From Bacteroidales bacterium (lineage in GTDB: Bacteria > Bacteroidota > Bacteroidia > Bacteroidales > UBA12077): a stretch of 64,000 bases of DNA. The translations under genes and the position numbers were made by a program. Shown here in pieces: positions 51,463-60,278 of the stretch (positions within the stretch are counted from its first letter, which is position 1; every line of letters starts with the position of its first letter). The stretch lies in assembly GCA_016342685.1 (NCBI GenBank), contig JAEINU010000003.1, positions 496,001 through 560,000 on the forward strand. Direction: 5' to 3'. The notes beneath the pieces were generated by a model. It worked only from the letters and a program-made list of their open reading frames with translations, was not told the origin of the DNA and ran no database searches.

Positions 51463-52833
51463 TTACTCTTTCCAAAATGGTACAAATGCGTAATCTTTAA
51501 AGATTTTTTCATCACCTTTAAAACGAATTTTTTTAATAAGTAAAATATTTTCACCAATTTCCAATTCAGAAATATTTATCATGGTAAATATTCCTTTTTC
51601 TTCTTTCTCAGCACTTTGCTTAAAATAAAATTTTTGGTTTTGTATTAACGAATCGTTCAAGTAAATTTGGTAAAGACTCGTTAAGTATTCTAAGGATTTC
51701 TTTTGTTGATCAATCATTTTTTTTGATCCAATTGACAAACCTCGATTATGGAAATCCATATTAATCTTAGAGTTAAAACCTTCGTTAATATCAGGCGTAT
51801 ATTCGGGATATAGTTTTTTTACAATTTCATTATCTTCTGGGATGTATGTAAGAAAAATAGGTAAAAACTTATTATCAATAACATAAGATGGAATATCTAC
51901 TTTTTCGATATGATCTTCACTTTTTCGAAGTTCAGAATAATAATTGTTTTCTATGTGAGATGATTCTGATTCTTCAGGAAAATAAATGTAATGACTAAAA
52001 TTTGTTAATGGGACTATTAATATTATTGATAAGTATGGGATTAAAATTAATCCTATTTTACGTTTTGAAAATTTCGAAATTAAATTATAATATAGAGTTC
52101 TATATAAAAATGATAAAGTAATCCATCCAAAGAAGTGATAAATAGGATAGTAAATTTTTGATAACCATTTGAATTTCTTAAAGAAACCTAAGGTTAAGAA
52201 ATCAATCATATATATTATTCCTGCAAAAGTGTAAACCAAAGAAATAATTATTGTAGTTACCTGTAAAGCTGTTGAAAGTTTTTCACCTGAAATTGAAACA
52301 AAGAAAACACCTATTTCGGAAATTAGAGTTAATCCAATTAAAAATAATCCTACTGAAATAAGAAAAAAGATAATTAAAAAAGCAAATGTGAAAATTAAGC
52401 TACTTATTTTATCAACGACAATTACTAAATCATCGAGCTTAACAATTTTTTTCTTTAATTTTTTAACAAAGAATTTGCTGTACTTAAGTTTAGCGAAATC
52501 AGTGTTTGGAGCAACGGATCCTAGTCCTACTATTCCAACCCAAAAACCCCTAAAAACCAAGTGAACAATTAAGTTGATAATTAATGCATAGGATGCTAGA
52601 AGTAGAAATGACATAAAAAAGAAAATTGCTGCGGAGAAGCTATCATGCATGTTTATAGTAAATGGTATGTCATTAATTAAAACTTGCAGCCATTCTGTTA
52701 ATTTCGATAACAAAACAATTGAAAAACCTGAGACTAAAAGTTCAAGTTCCCAACTTTCTTGTTGTAATTTTTTTACCCACTTATTGCTATCTTGTGGTTC
52801 TGAGTTTTCATTTCTTGATTCGCGGCCTAACAT
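51463..52833 (-). CDS. Large membrane protein of unknown function with C-terminal soluble domain
   Basis: This 456-residue protein begins with a charged segment and WELELLVSGFSIVLLSKLTEWLQ. Hydrophobic helices lie at about 33-55, 68-95, 140-165, 165-190, 195-215 and 255-290. From about 290 the protein is a soluble domain of some 165 residues, rich in Glu, Lys and Tyr (SESSHIENNYYSELRKSEDHIEK), likely periplasmic. I know of no named family. It is followed without gap by a barrel-like DUF4421 protein and then EamA, suggesting an envelope module of three genes. Confidence 0.65.
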   Translation of the reverse strand: MLGRESRNENSEPQDSNKWVKKLQQESWELELLVSGFSIVLLSKLTEWLQVLINDIPFTINMHDSFSAAIFFFMSFLLLASYALIINLIVHLVFRGFWVGIVGLGSVAPNTDFAKLKYSKFFVKKLKKKIVKLDDLVIVVDKISSLIFTFAFLIIFFLISVGLFLIGLTLISEIGVFFVSISGEKLSTALQVTTIIISLVYTFAGIIYMIDFLTLGFFKKFKWLSKIYYPIYHFFGWITLSFLYRTLYYNLISKFSKRKIGLILIPYLSIILIVPLTNFSHYIYFPEESESSHIENNYYSELRKSEDHIEKVDIPSYVIDNKFLPIFLTYIPEDNEIVKKLYPEYTPDINEGFNSKINMDFHNRGLSIGSKKMIDQQKKSLEYLTSLYQIYLNDSLIQNQKFYFKQSAEKEEKGIFTMINISELEIGENILLIKKIRFKGDEKIFKDYAFVPFWKE

Positions 52834-52869
52834 ATGAATTTAGAGTTAGTTTTTATAAATATAGTAAAA

Positions 52870-53655
52870 TTACACAAGCATTATTCCTGTAGCTAAACGT
52901 CCTGTTTTAACACCATCTCGGCGAGCCGAATAAAATAACTCCGGATTAGAATAAGTACAAATTCCTGCAATTTCAATTTGATTTTCAGGAATTCCACTGT
53001 TCAATAAAATTTGTTTATTTACTTTCCAAAGATTCAACAAGCCTTTATCTGAATTTTCAATTGCTGTTACTACATGATCTTTACTAAATTGATTATAAAA
53101 CTGTTCTGCAACTTCCGGGCCAATTTCATAAACTTCGGGACCAATAGATGGACCAATTCCAGCAATTAAGTCTTCAGGTTTTGTTCCAAATTCTTTTTGC
53201 ATGGTTTCAATCGTATGTTTTGAAATTTCTTGTATTGTACTTTTCCAACCTGAATGAATTGCAGCAGCAGCATTTTGCACAGGATCATATAATATAATTG
53301 GGACACAATCGGCTGTTCTAATAAAAATGCATACTTTGGGAACATTTGTTACTAGTGCATCTGTATTAGGAAAAATATCATTTTCAGTTTTTACAATTCC
53401 TACATTACAACTATGTGTTTGCTTCGGCGAAACCATTTGTTTTCGTTCAAATCCCAAACTGTGAGCCAGTGAATCTAAATTGTGTGTTACATTTATAGGA
53501 TTATCATTAACGGTATAACCTAAGTTTAATGATTCCAGCTTATCTGAGCTTATTCCACCTATTCGTGTTGTAGAAAAATGAATTAAATTCTCAAACTTAA
53601 ATAAGTTTTTAAACTGCAAATATTTTATTGATTTTTTGTTTTTTAGATTCATCAA
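52870..53655 (-). CDS. pgeF: Peptidoglycan editing factor PgeF (YfiH/laccase-domain protein)
   Basis: This 261-residue single-domain protein of the DUF152/PgeF family has the conserved Cys/His ligands: QTHSCNVG near residue 80, RTADCVPIILYD near 113-125 and AAIHSGWKST near 132-142. In E. coli PgeF removes misincorporated L-Ser from peptidoglycan precursors; homologues show adenosine deaminase/phosphorylase or laccase activity. The last stretch GICTYSNPELFYSARRDGVKTGRLATGIML is also conserved. Two alternative initiation Met codons (MM) overlap at the start. Single gene on the minus strand. Confidence 0.9.
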   Translation of the reverse strand: MMNLKNKKSIKYLQFKNLFKFENLIHFSTTRIGGISSDKLESLNLGYTVNDNPINVTHNLDSLAHSLGFERKQMVSPKQTHSCNVGIVKTENDIFPNTDALVTNVPKVCIFIRTADCVPIILYDPVQNAAAAIHSGWKSTIQEISKHTIETMQKEFGTKPEDLIAGIGPSIGPEVYEIGPEVAEQFYNQFSKDHVVTAIENSDKGLLNLWKVNKQILLNSGIPENQIEIAGICTYSNPELFYSARRDGVKTGRLATGIMLV

Positions 53656-53728
53656 AAAAGTTGTTCATATTTATGCTTTGCTTGAAAAAGTTCGATTAAC
53701 TAAACACGACAAATTTATGGATAAAGTT

Positions 53729-53755
53729 TGTCACACTGAGCTTGTCGAAGTGTGA
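53729..53755. repeat. Dispersed GAGCTTGTCGAA repeat
   Basis: TGTCACACTGAGCTTGTCGAAGTGTGA folds into a 7-bp stem (TCACACT with AGTGTGA) with an 11-base loop. It lies in the 178-bp divergent region between pgeF and the B3/4 gene. Confidence 0.65.
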
Positions 53756-53833
53756 TATATTTCAGCTAAAGGATCGTTAGCAAAAGAAGTAAACTTTTTC
53801 TAGATTTACGATGCTTTAATAAAAAAAATCAAT

Positions 53834-54496
53834 ATGCTTGACATTAAAATTTCCGATCAGTTAAAACTAAAATGGAGCAACATTGCAATTGCATCTTTGC
53901 AAGCTGATATAATTGTGAAATCTTCCGAAGAATTATTACTGCAGAATTTAGACAATGTTTGTAACAAATTTGCAGCAAATCATAAAGTTGAAGACATTTC
54001 TAAAATCCAGATAATTTCTGATTCACGAAAAGCATATAAAGCTTTAGGAAAAGATCCTGCCCGTTATCGCTTATCTTCGGAAGCTTTGCTTAGAAGAATT
54101 GTTAAGGAAAAAGGGATTTATAAAATCAATAATATTGTCGATATTAATAACCTAATATCAATTAGTTCATACTATTCAATTTGTGCGTTTGATACAATTA
54201 AACTGCAAGACCCAATAGAATTTACAATTGGCACTAAAGAAGATGAATATTATGGTATCGGGCGTGGATTATTAAATATTGAAAATCTGCCTGTTTTTGA
54301 AGATCAAATAGGCAAGTTTGGAAGTCCAACCAGTGATTCTGAACGTGTTAAGATTACAAACGAAACCGAATCCATATCAATGAATATTATCTCATTTAGC
54401 GGAACCGAAGGATTAGAGTTTCATCTAAATCAATTACAAGAGAATTTAATTCAATTTGCAAATGCCCAAAACATCGAAAAGGCAATAATAGTTTAA
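53834..54496 (+). CDS. B3/B4 domain protein (tRNA synthetase beta-like)
   Basis: This 220-residue cytoplasmic protein is of the B3/B4 family found as an editing domain of phenylalanyl-tRNA synthetase beta and as stand-alone proteins. The conserved part is AYKALGKDPARYRLSSEALLRRI and INNIVDINNLISISSYYSICAFDTIKL, with YYGIGRGLLNIENLPVFEDQIGKFGSPTSDSERVKI later. It may hydrolyse mischarged tRNA; this is family inference. It stands alone, 3 bp before the stop of a convergent outer membrane gene. Confidence 0.85.
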   Translation: MLDIKISDQLKLKWSNIAIASLQADIIVKSSEELLLQNLDNVCNKFAANHKVEDISKIQIISDSRKAYKALGKDPARYRLSSEALLRRIVKEKGIYKINNIVDINNLISISSYYSICAFDTIKLQDPIEFTIGTKEDEYYGIGRGLLNIENLPVFEDQIGKFGSPTSDSERVKITNETESISMNIISFSGTEGLEFHLNQLQENLIQFANAQNIEKAIIV

Positions 54497-54499
54497 GCC

Positions 54500-55174
54500 T
54501 TAAAAAAGTGTTATTCCTAATCTGCCACCACCAATAAACTGAGTCCCATTGTAGCCATAATCTATATTGCCTCTATCGTATTCGATAGTAGCATTTTCAG
54601 GCGAGCTATGTGCGCTATACCTTAAACCAAAACCCATATACAAATCAATATAAAATCTTGGAGCGGGATTAAATTGATGGCCTAATACAAGTGAGCCATT
54701 GTAGCTATTTATGTTTATCGTATAATCTGTATTTCTTAGATCATAGTATTTAAGTCCATCATCTCCGGTAATTTCAACATAGGTATAGTTATTGGCTTCT
54801 ATATTAAAATGTCGGTATGTTAAACCAACCAATACATATAAGCCTTTTGCTGTTGCTTTCGCTTTAAAGAAAATTTTTCTTGAAACACCTAAACCATATC
54901 CCTGCATACTTTCATATTCTGTTGAATTGTAATAAGATCCACTTCCACGGTTTAAAAAACTTCGATCCGATCCATCGGAGTAATAGTACGGAGATATTAT
55001 CCACCATTTATTTGAATCTGATTTTCGAAAATCGACATCAATTCTTACTCCATTAGTAAATAAATATTGTGGATTAAAAAACAAAACTACATTTTCAGAT
55101 TTACTATCTTGTGCGTGTGAAAATAGACTGCAAACAGTTATAAATAATAAAGTTATAATATATTTATTTTTCAT
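54500..55174 (-). CDS. Putative outer membrane beta-barrel protein, paralogue 1
   Basis: This 224-residue protein has a signal peptide ending FSHAQ (about 22). Predicted strands include VVLFFNPQYLFTNGVRIDVDF, GYGLGVSRKIFFK, LYVLVGLTYRHFNIEA, GSLVLGHQF and RFYIDLYMGFGLRYS, ending GGRLGITLF. It aligns along its length with the next gene (PQYLINHGIRLDIE, SIDLYTGVGTRFS), so the two are tandem duplicates. I know no function. Together with two LVIVD-like genes it forms a four-gene minus-strand cluster (54500-57105). Confidence 0.7.
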   Translation of the reverse strand: MKNKYIITLLFITVCSLFSHAQDSKSENVVLFFNPQYLFTNGVRIDVDFRKSDSNKWWIISPYYYSDGSDRSFLNRGSGSYYNSTEYESMQGYGLGVSRKIFFKAKATAKGLYVLVGLTYRHFNIEANNYTYVEITGDDGLKYYDLRNTDYTININSYNGSLVLGHQFNPAPRFYIDLYMGFGLRYSAHSSPENATIEYDRGNIDYGYNGTQFIGGGRLGITLF

Positions 55175-55194
55175 GATATTCTTTTTTACGGAGT

Positions 55195-55836
55195 TTATAG
55201 AATTAAGCCAACTCTAAATCCTATATGCAATAAATTTCCACTGTAATTGTAACTGAAATAGTTATCGTTAAAGCGATTTGTATTTCCCGTGTTATTATCT
55301 AGTTCGCTAAATCTTGTTCCAACACCAGTGTATAAATCAATCGATAATTTATTTTTTAAAAAGAATTGATATCCAATTAAAAGATCTCCACCCATCTTTT
55401 GAATTGTTCCTGTTGTATTTATGGTGTTATCGAGGTATTCTTCCAGATAATCAATTTCGAAATAGCTATAACTAAATCCATAACTAAAATAGACTCCATT
55501 ATCTAAGAAGTTTTTATTTGCGAATATTTTATGATAAATATTAATTCCACCACCAATTACATTGTCGTAATCATCTTCTTCATAGCTAATATCATTGTAA
55601 TAATTGCCATTAGAGCTGTTATCCTTTTGTTCTCCAAGATAAAACTGAGGGCAAAATTGAATAAAACTTCTAGGGGTAATTTGTTTTTCGATATCTAATC
55701 GAATACCATGATTTATTAAATATTGAGGAACAAAAGAGTAAATCATTCCTTTAAGTTTTGTTGTATCTTTTTGGGCATGTGATTCTGCGTTAAAGAGAAC
55801 AGAGAAAAGGATGGCAATTATGAGTATTTTTTTCAT
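55195..55836 (-). CDS. Putative outer membrane beta-barrel protein, paralogue 2
   Basis: This 213-residue protein has a signal peptide (NAESHAQ). The strand order and motifs match the previous paralogue: SFVPQYLINHGIRLDIEKQ, GGGINIYHKIFANKNFLDNGVYFSYGFSYSYFEID, GGDLLIGYQFFLKNKLSIDLYTGVGTRFSE and a final HIGFRVGLIL. It lies 20 bp upstream of paralogue 1 and 4 bp after the LVIVD lipoprotein gene. Sequence identity between the pair is low, so the duplication is old. Confidence 0.7.
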   Translation of the reverse strand: MKKILIIAILFSVLFNAESHAQKDTTKLKGMIYSFVPQYLINHGIRLDIEKQITPRSFIQFCPQFYLGEQKDNSSNGNYYNDISYEEDDYDNVIGGGINIYHKIFANKNFLDNGVYFSYGFSYSYFEIDYLEEYLDNTINTTGTIQKMGGDLLIGYQFFLKNKLSIDLYTGVGTRFSELDNNTGNTNRFNDNYFSYNYSGNLLHIGFRVGLIL

Positions 55837-55840
55837 GAGA

Positions 55841-56581
55841 TTATATATTAGAATGTAAGGTGCTTAGTAAATTTAATTGAGTGTCAGATATTTCATAAAT
55901 GTATAAGCCTGATTCAGCAGTTACTATTAATAAATCATCAATAGGAATTACGTCGAATGCATCTATAGCTTCTTTTTTGATAAATATTGGTAACTCTGGA
56001 TTTGTAAGGTCGTAAATTTTAATTCCATTATCGCAAACAAATAGCAGATTATCTGAAATAACAAGACCTTTAGGACTTTCCATTTCGATTTCAAGTACTG
56101 TAAATGGATTTGATTTATCTGATATATCAATTACATCTAATTGATTAGATCCTCTGCCGCAAGGGCCCGAAGAATTTAAAGTAGAATAAGCATAATCGCC
56201 ATTAACAATAACCGGATCGCAACTATATACATGGGTGTAATATGAAATTTGAATAGGATTCTCTCTATTTGAAATATCGTAAATATAAACACCATTTCTT
56301 GAGCCTAAAAATAAATAGTCGCCATTGGCAAAAATAGTTTCGATACCAAAACCTGGAGATGTTTGCTTAATAAACATCGGTGATCTTTCGACTGAAATAT
56401 CGAATACTTTTAGATGTTCTAGCTCAACTGTATAAAGGTAGTTTCCTGCTATTGCAAATCGCGCAAGAGAACCAGAAGTTCCTGTGTCACTTGATCCGTT
56501 CGATGAATAATCTGAATCGTATTCACAACTGTATATAATGACTGCTGCAACTATTAGCATTAGAAATTTAATTGCTTTCAT
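55841..56581 (-). CDS. LVIVD-repeat lipoprotein
   Basis: This 246-residue protein has a lipoprotein signal ending YSC (C19). It contains about five LVIVD-type propeller repeats: LKVFDISVERSPMFI, YLFLGSRNGVYIYDISNRENPI, LDVIDISDKSNPFTVL, IKIYDLTNPELPIF and LYIYEISDTQLNLL. These form a beta-propeller of unknown binding function, at the cell surface or facing the periplasm. It is 4 bp from the downstream barrel gene and 17 bp after the preceding LVIVD-like protein. Confidence 0.8.
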   Translation of the reverse strand: MKAIKFLMLIVAAVIIYSCEYDSDYSSNGSSDTGTSGSLARFAIAGNYLYTVELEHLKVFDISVERSPMFIKQTSPGFGIETIFANGDYLFLGSRNGVYIYDISNRENPIQISYYTHVYSCDPVIVNGDYAYSTLNSSGPCGRGSNQLDVIDISDKSNPFTVLEIEMESPKGLVISDNLLFVCDNGIKIYDLTNPELPIFIKKEAIDAFDVIPIDDLLIVTAESGLYIYEISDTQLNLLSTLHSNI

Positions 56582-56598
56582 AATTTTAATTTACAAGG

Positions 56599-57105
56599 TT
56601 AAAATGTGGTTGGTTCCCATCTCACAATAATGGTTCCTTCTGGCCTAATTGTATGATTAAACGAAGAAGGAATATAATCTAAATCGGGAGGAGTGCTTTC
56701 TGGAAACACATAACGAACACGCCTGGTAACAGACAAACTCTGAATTCCATTACTCAAATCGATTGCAACTAAATCGACTGCATTATCTGCCAATAGACTA
56801 TTGTTTTTAATAGCTATGTCGATACAGCCTGGGATATTTATGAATCCCTTATTTATAGGCGATGATGGATTCGAATTATCTATAACATGAATACCTTTGT
56901 ATCTTTCGTTTAAATAGATAACATTATCCTTGTAATAAATTTTACCTGGGTTTTCAATCTCTTGCGATTCTTTAAAGAATATACTTTTTTCTAATTCTGA
57001 TCTTTCCATTAAAACAGGATAATAGCTTGTGGGATTGTAGTAATCATCGGATGTAGATGCTAGTATTAAGGGTACCAGCAGCAATAAATAATAAATTCTT
57101 CTCAT
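56599..57105 (-). CDS. Short LVIVD-like exported protein, possibly truncated
   Basis: This 168-residue protein has a hydrophobic signal (about 3-16) but no Cys in the lipobox position (LILASTSDD). One or two LVIVD-like units are seen: IHVIDNSNPSSPINKGFINIPG and VDLVAIDLSNGIQSL. Proteins of this group in related bacteria are longer and begin in the same way (YYPVLMERSELEKSI, NPGKIYYKDNVIYLNERYKGIHVI), so this may be a shortened member. It is the first gene of the 57.1-54.5 kb cluster. Confidence 0.6.
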   Translation of the reverse strand: MRRIYYLLLLVPLILASTSDDYYNPTSYYPVLMERSELEKSIFFKESQEIENPGKIYYKDNVIYLNERYKGIHVIDNSNPSSPINKGFINIPGCIDIAIKNNSLLADNAVDLVAIDLSNGIQSLSVTRRVRYVFPESTPPDLDYIPSSFNHTIRPEGTIIVRWEPTTF

Positions 57106-57260
57106 AGTTCGGTTTTCTCTATTGATGCGATTAAAACAAATATGGTTGCTTCTTTATTAACAACTTGCAATAAATTAACAAGAGCTTAATATTCGTTCCA
57201 TCTTAAAATAAAGGTACCGAATCTTAATTTAAGATAAAAACAATGAAAATTTTAGGCTTA

Positions 57261-57698
57261 TTATTTCTTCTTCTGAGGTTTAAATTTTAAGGAAATTGAA
57301 TTTACACAATGGCGCGTATTTTTTTGGGTGAATCCTTCGCCTATAAATACATGACCTAAGTGAGCTTCGCAATTAGCACATACGATTTCTGTTCTGTTTC
57401 CATCAGCATCAGGTATTCGCTTTACTGCACCTTCTAATTCATCATCAAAACTGGGCCATCCACAATGCGAGTCAAATTTATCATTCGATTTATATAAAAC
57501 TGCCTCACATCTTTTGCAAGTGTATACTCCTTCCGATTTATTAGTGAGATATTTTCCTGAATAGGGCATTTCAGTTCCTTTATCAATAATAACACGTTTT
57601 TCTTCTAAGGTTAGTTTATTATATCGCATAGTGTCTTTTTGTGAATAAACATGGGTGCCTATTAGAACAATAATAAGTGTTAATAGAACTCTAAGCAT
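57261..57698 (-). CDS. msrB: Secreted peptide-methionine (R)-S-oxide reductase
   Basis: This 145-residue protein has a signal peptide ending VYSQ (about 20), so it works in the periplasm. The zinc ligands are C61-x2-C64 and C107-x2-C110, the catalytic cysteine is C131 (RHCVNS) and the possible resolving Cys is C79 (HCGWPSFD). It reduces methionine-R-sulfoxide in proteins, repairing oxidative damage. It is a single gene, divergent from the MESH1-like gene. Confidence 0.93.
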   Translation of the reverse strand: MLRVLLTLIIVLIGTHVYSQKDTMRYNKLTLEEKRVIIDKGTEMPYSGKYLTNKSEGVYTCKRCEAVLYKSNDKFDSHCGWPSFDDELEGAVKRIPDADGNRTEIVCANCEAHLGHVFIGEGFTQKNTRHCVNSISLKFKPQKKK

Positions 57699-57753
57699 AG
57701 CTTTTTATTATAGAACAAAATCATTAGTAAAAAAGTTTAACATTAAAATAATA

Positions 57754-57761
57754 TATCTTTG
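57754..57761 (+). promoter_or_regulatory. -7 promoter element of the MESH1-like gene
   Basis: TATCTTTG matches TAnnTTTG and ends only four bases before the ATG at 57766, so the mRNA should be leaderless or nearly so. Confidence 0.55.
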
Positions 57762-57765
57762 AGTT

Positions 57766-58326
57766 ATGAGTGATTACATTATTTTTGAAGCTCTTGCTTT
57801 TGCAGCGGAACGCCATAAAAATCAGACCAGAAAAGGGGAAGGGAATATTCCATATATAAATCATCCCATTGCAGTAACAAGATTATTATCCAAATTCGGA
57901 GAAACAAACCAGGATTTATTGGTTGCTGCTTTATTTCACGATCTTATTGAGGATACGGCAAAAGGTAAGAAGGAAATAAAAGAGCTGTCAGATTTAATTC
58001 GAGATAAGTTTAGCGAAAATGTTCTTAATATTGTTTTGGAGGTTTCCGATGACAAATCTTTACCTGTCGAAGAGCGGAAGCATTTACAAATAATTCATAC
58101 GCCTAAACTATCAAGTTTAGCAAAGAAGCTTAAAATTGCCGATAAAATTTGTAATTTAATCGATATTAAAGATAATCCGCCTAAAGATTGGACTGTAGAA
58201 AGAAAACTTAATTATCTCAATTGGGCAAAGCAAGTTGTTAATGGTGCACGAGGTTTAAACAAAGAGCTTGATCAGTATTTTGATCAAGTTTACGAAGAAG
58301 TTTATCGTTTTTTGAAAAGTACCTAA
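57766..58326 (+). CDS. MESH1-like HD-domain hydrolase
   Basis: This 186-residue single HD domain contains HKNQTRKGEGNIPYINHPIAV (first His), ALFHDLIEDT (HD pair) and a C-terminal KIADKICNLIDI Asp. The stretches DDKSLPVEERKHLQI and SLAKKLKIADKICNL closely follow the small alarmone hydrolase/MESH1 family. It would remove pyrophosphate from (p)ppGpp; MESH1 also dephosphorylates NADPH. There is no synthetase domain, so it is not RelA/SpoT. Its stop overlaps by 4 bp the stop end of the convergent NhaC gene. Confidence 0.85.
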   Translation: MSDYIIFEALAFAAERHKNQTRKGEGNIPYINHPIAVTRLLSKFGETNQDLLVAALFHDLIEDTAKGKKEIKELSDLIRDKFSENVLNIVLEVSDDKSLPVEERKHLQIIHTPKLSSLAKKLKIADKICNLIDIKDNPPKDWTVERKLNYLNWAKQVVNGARGLNKELDQYFDQVYEEVYRFLKST

Positions 58327-60278
58327 TATGGTTTCGCTACAAGTTTTACAATTATAAACATTACCAATAATCCTGTTGGGAATAATATCCATGAAGATAT
58401 TCCAAAAGCAGAAGGTATGGTTCCAATTATTATAGAAACACTACCAACGGTTAATGCATAAGGGAGTTGAGTTCGAACATGTTCGATGTGATTACATGAA
58501 CTTGCCAATGAGCTTAGAATTGTTGTGTCAGAAATAGGAGAGCAGTGGTCTCCTAATACAGAACCAGCTAAAACCGCTGAAACAACATTGTAAAATATCG
58601 ATAAGGAACTTTCGTGATCCATCCCAAAGTTTTGTGCAATTAACCACGAGGCTGGAAGTATTAATGGATACAATATTGCCATTGTTCCCCATGACGAACC
58701 GGTTGAAAAAGCAACTAAAGCTCCCAAAATAAATGTAAAAGCAGGAATAAATTGTGGTGATATATTAATACTCACTAAGCTTTGAGAGATAAAATCGGCT
58801 GTATGTAAATGTTGTGTTACTAAGGCAATTGACCATGCTAAAACAAGAATAATAATTGCAGTTAACATGGTTCTAAAGCCATTTATCATACTATCAATTG
58901 TGGTTTTTAGATCAAGAATTTTCTGAACAAGAGTTAATAGTATTGCTATTAAAACCCCCGAAATTGAAGACCATAAAAGAGCTTTGTATGAGTCGCTATT
59001 TCCAATTACTGTTGATAATTTGGTTGAGAATGAAATTGTATTATCATCCCAAACCGATTGATCCCATCCTGTATATAATAAACCTGCAAAAGTTCCAAAA
59101 ATAATTATGAATACAGGAATAGCTGCATTATACCATCTGGGCTTTATATGCTCAGGTACATCAAGTTCGTTCAGTTTATTAGAAAAAGTATTGCTATCAT
59201 CATCCAGATCGAGATCTTTTACTAATCGTGCTTTTTTCTCAGCATGATACATTGGTCCAAAATCGACTTGTTTTCTAATAAGAATCAAAATGAAAACTAA
59301 AGTAAAAACAGGATAAAAAGCATATTTTAATGAGCTAATAAAAATGCCATAAGCACTTTCGGTTAGTCCAATTGTATTAATACCATCTTGAATATAACTT
59401 AATTCGGCACCAATCCATGTTGTTACAAAAGCGATGGCCGTAATTGGTGCGGCTGTAGAATCTACAATGTATGCGAGTTTTTCTCTTGAAATTTTGAGTT
59501 TATCTGTTACAGGTCGCATAGTATTTCCAACAACCAGTGTATTTGCGTAATCGTCAAAGAATATTGCTATTCCAAGCAGCCAGGTAATAAATTGCCCTGA
59601 ACGGGGACTTTTAGCAAATTTCGATAAAATATTTACAACGCCTTTCATGCCACCGTTCCGGGTTATAATGTTTACCATTGCACCAATAAGCATCGAAAAT
59701 ACAATGATAGACATGTGGCCTGGTTCCGTGAGAGAATTAATTATATAGGTGTCGATAATTGAAAATAAGCCTTTGAAAATTGCAGGCAATAAAGCAGTGT
59801 CTTGGTACCAAAAAATAGTGGCAGTTCCTACTAAAATTCCTATAAACAAAGCCGTAAAAACTTCTTTAAAGATTAGAGCAAATAAAATTGCAATAAGTGG
59901 AGGAATTACCGAAAACCAAAGTGGAATAGGGGTTATATCTTTTTTAAAAGTGTATTCTGAAATACTAATTTGGAATTCTTCTTTCTTTTGAAATCTATAC
60001 TTTATAGTAGCAGTTCCTTTAACTAATTTAGCAACAATAGGTTTGTTGTTAATTTTTATTGTAATTGGGTAACCCTCAAATGTTTTTCGAAACTCCGGAT
60101 TTTTTATATTTAAATGAATGTCTACCTCAATTCCCTGAACAATAATACTAGTCATTTCAATTTCAACATCGTTGGCGCCAAGAGTAATAGTTTCATTTAA
60201 ATCATCTATTGCTGCAAAAGAATTTGCTGATAAAAAAAGGAGAAAACTAAAAATAAAATTTTTAAATAGAGAACTCAT
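58323..60278 (-). CDS. nhaC: NhaC-family Na+/H+ antiporter with N-terminal periplasmic domain
   Basis: About 651 residues. The NhaC-family core starts near 130 (WFSVIPPLIAILFALIFKEVFTALFIGILVG) and has about twelve helices; motifs include FFDDYANTLVVGNTMRPV, STAAPITAIAFVTTWIGAE, FSTGSSWGTMAILYPL and GDHCSPISDTTILSS. Before it come a signal peptide (SSLFKNFIFSFLLFLSANSFA) and an Ig-like region of about 100 residues (EIEMTSIIVQGIEVDIHLNI). I chose the ATG at 60278 over a TTG two codons earlier. Export of Na+ fits the Na+-NQR of this organism. The extra domain is unusual. Confidence 0.86.
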   Translation of the reverse strand: MSSLFKNFIFSFLLFLSANSFAAIDDLNETITLGANDVEIEMTSIIVQGIEVDIHLNIKNPEFRKTFEGYPITIKINNKPIVAKLVKGTATIKYRFQKKEEFQISISEYTFKKDITPIPLWFSVIPPLIAILFALIFKEVFTALFIGILVGTATIFWYQDTALLPAIFKGLFSIIDTYIINSLTEPGHMSIIVFSMLIGAMVNIITRNGGMKGVVNILSKFAKSPRSGQFITWLLGIAIFFDDYANTLVVGNTMRPVTDKLKISREKLAYIVDSTAAPITAIAFVTTWIGAELSYIQDGINTIGLTESAYGIFISSLKYAFYPVFTLVFILILIRKQVDFGPMYHAEKKARLVKDLDLDDDSNTFSNKLNELDVPEHIKPRWYNAAIPVFIIIFGTFAGLLYTGWDQSVWDDNTISFSTKLSTVIGNSDSYKALLWSSISGVLIAILLTLVQKILDLKTTIDSMINGFRTMLTAIIILVLAWSIALVTQHLHTADFISQSLVSINISPQFIPAFTFILGALVAFSTGSSWGTMAILYPLILPASWLIAQNFGMDHESSLSIFYNVVSAVLAGSVLGDHCSPISDTTILSSLASSCNHIEHVRTQLPYALTVGSVSIIIGTIPSAFGISSWILFPTGLLVMFIIVKLVAKPY

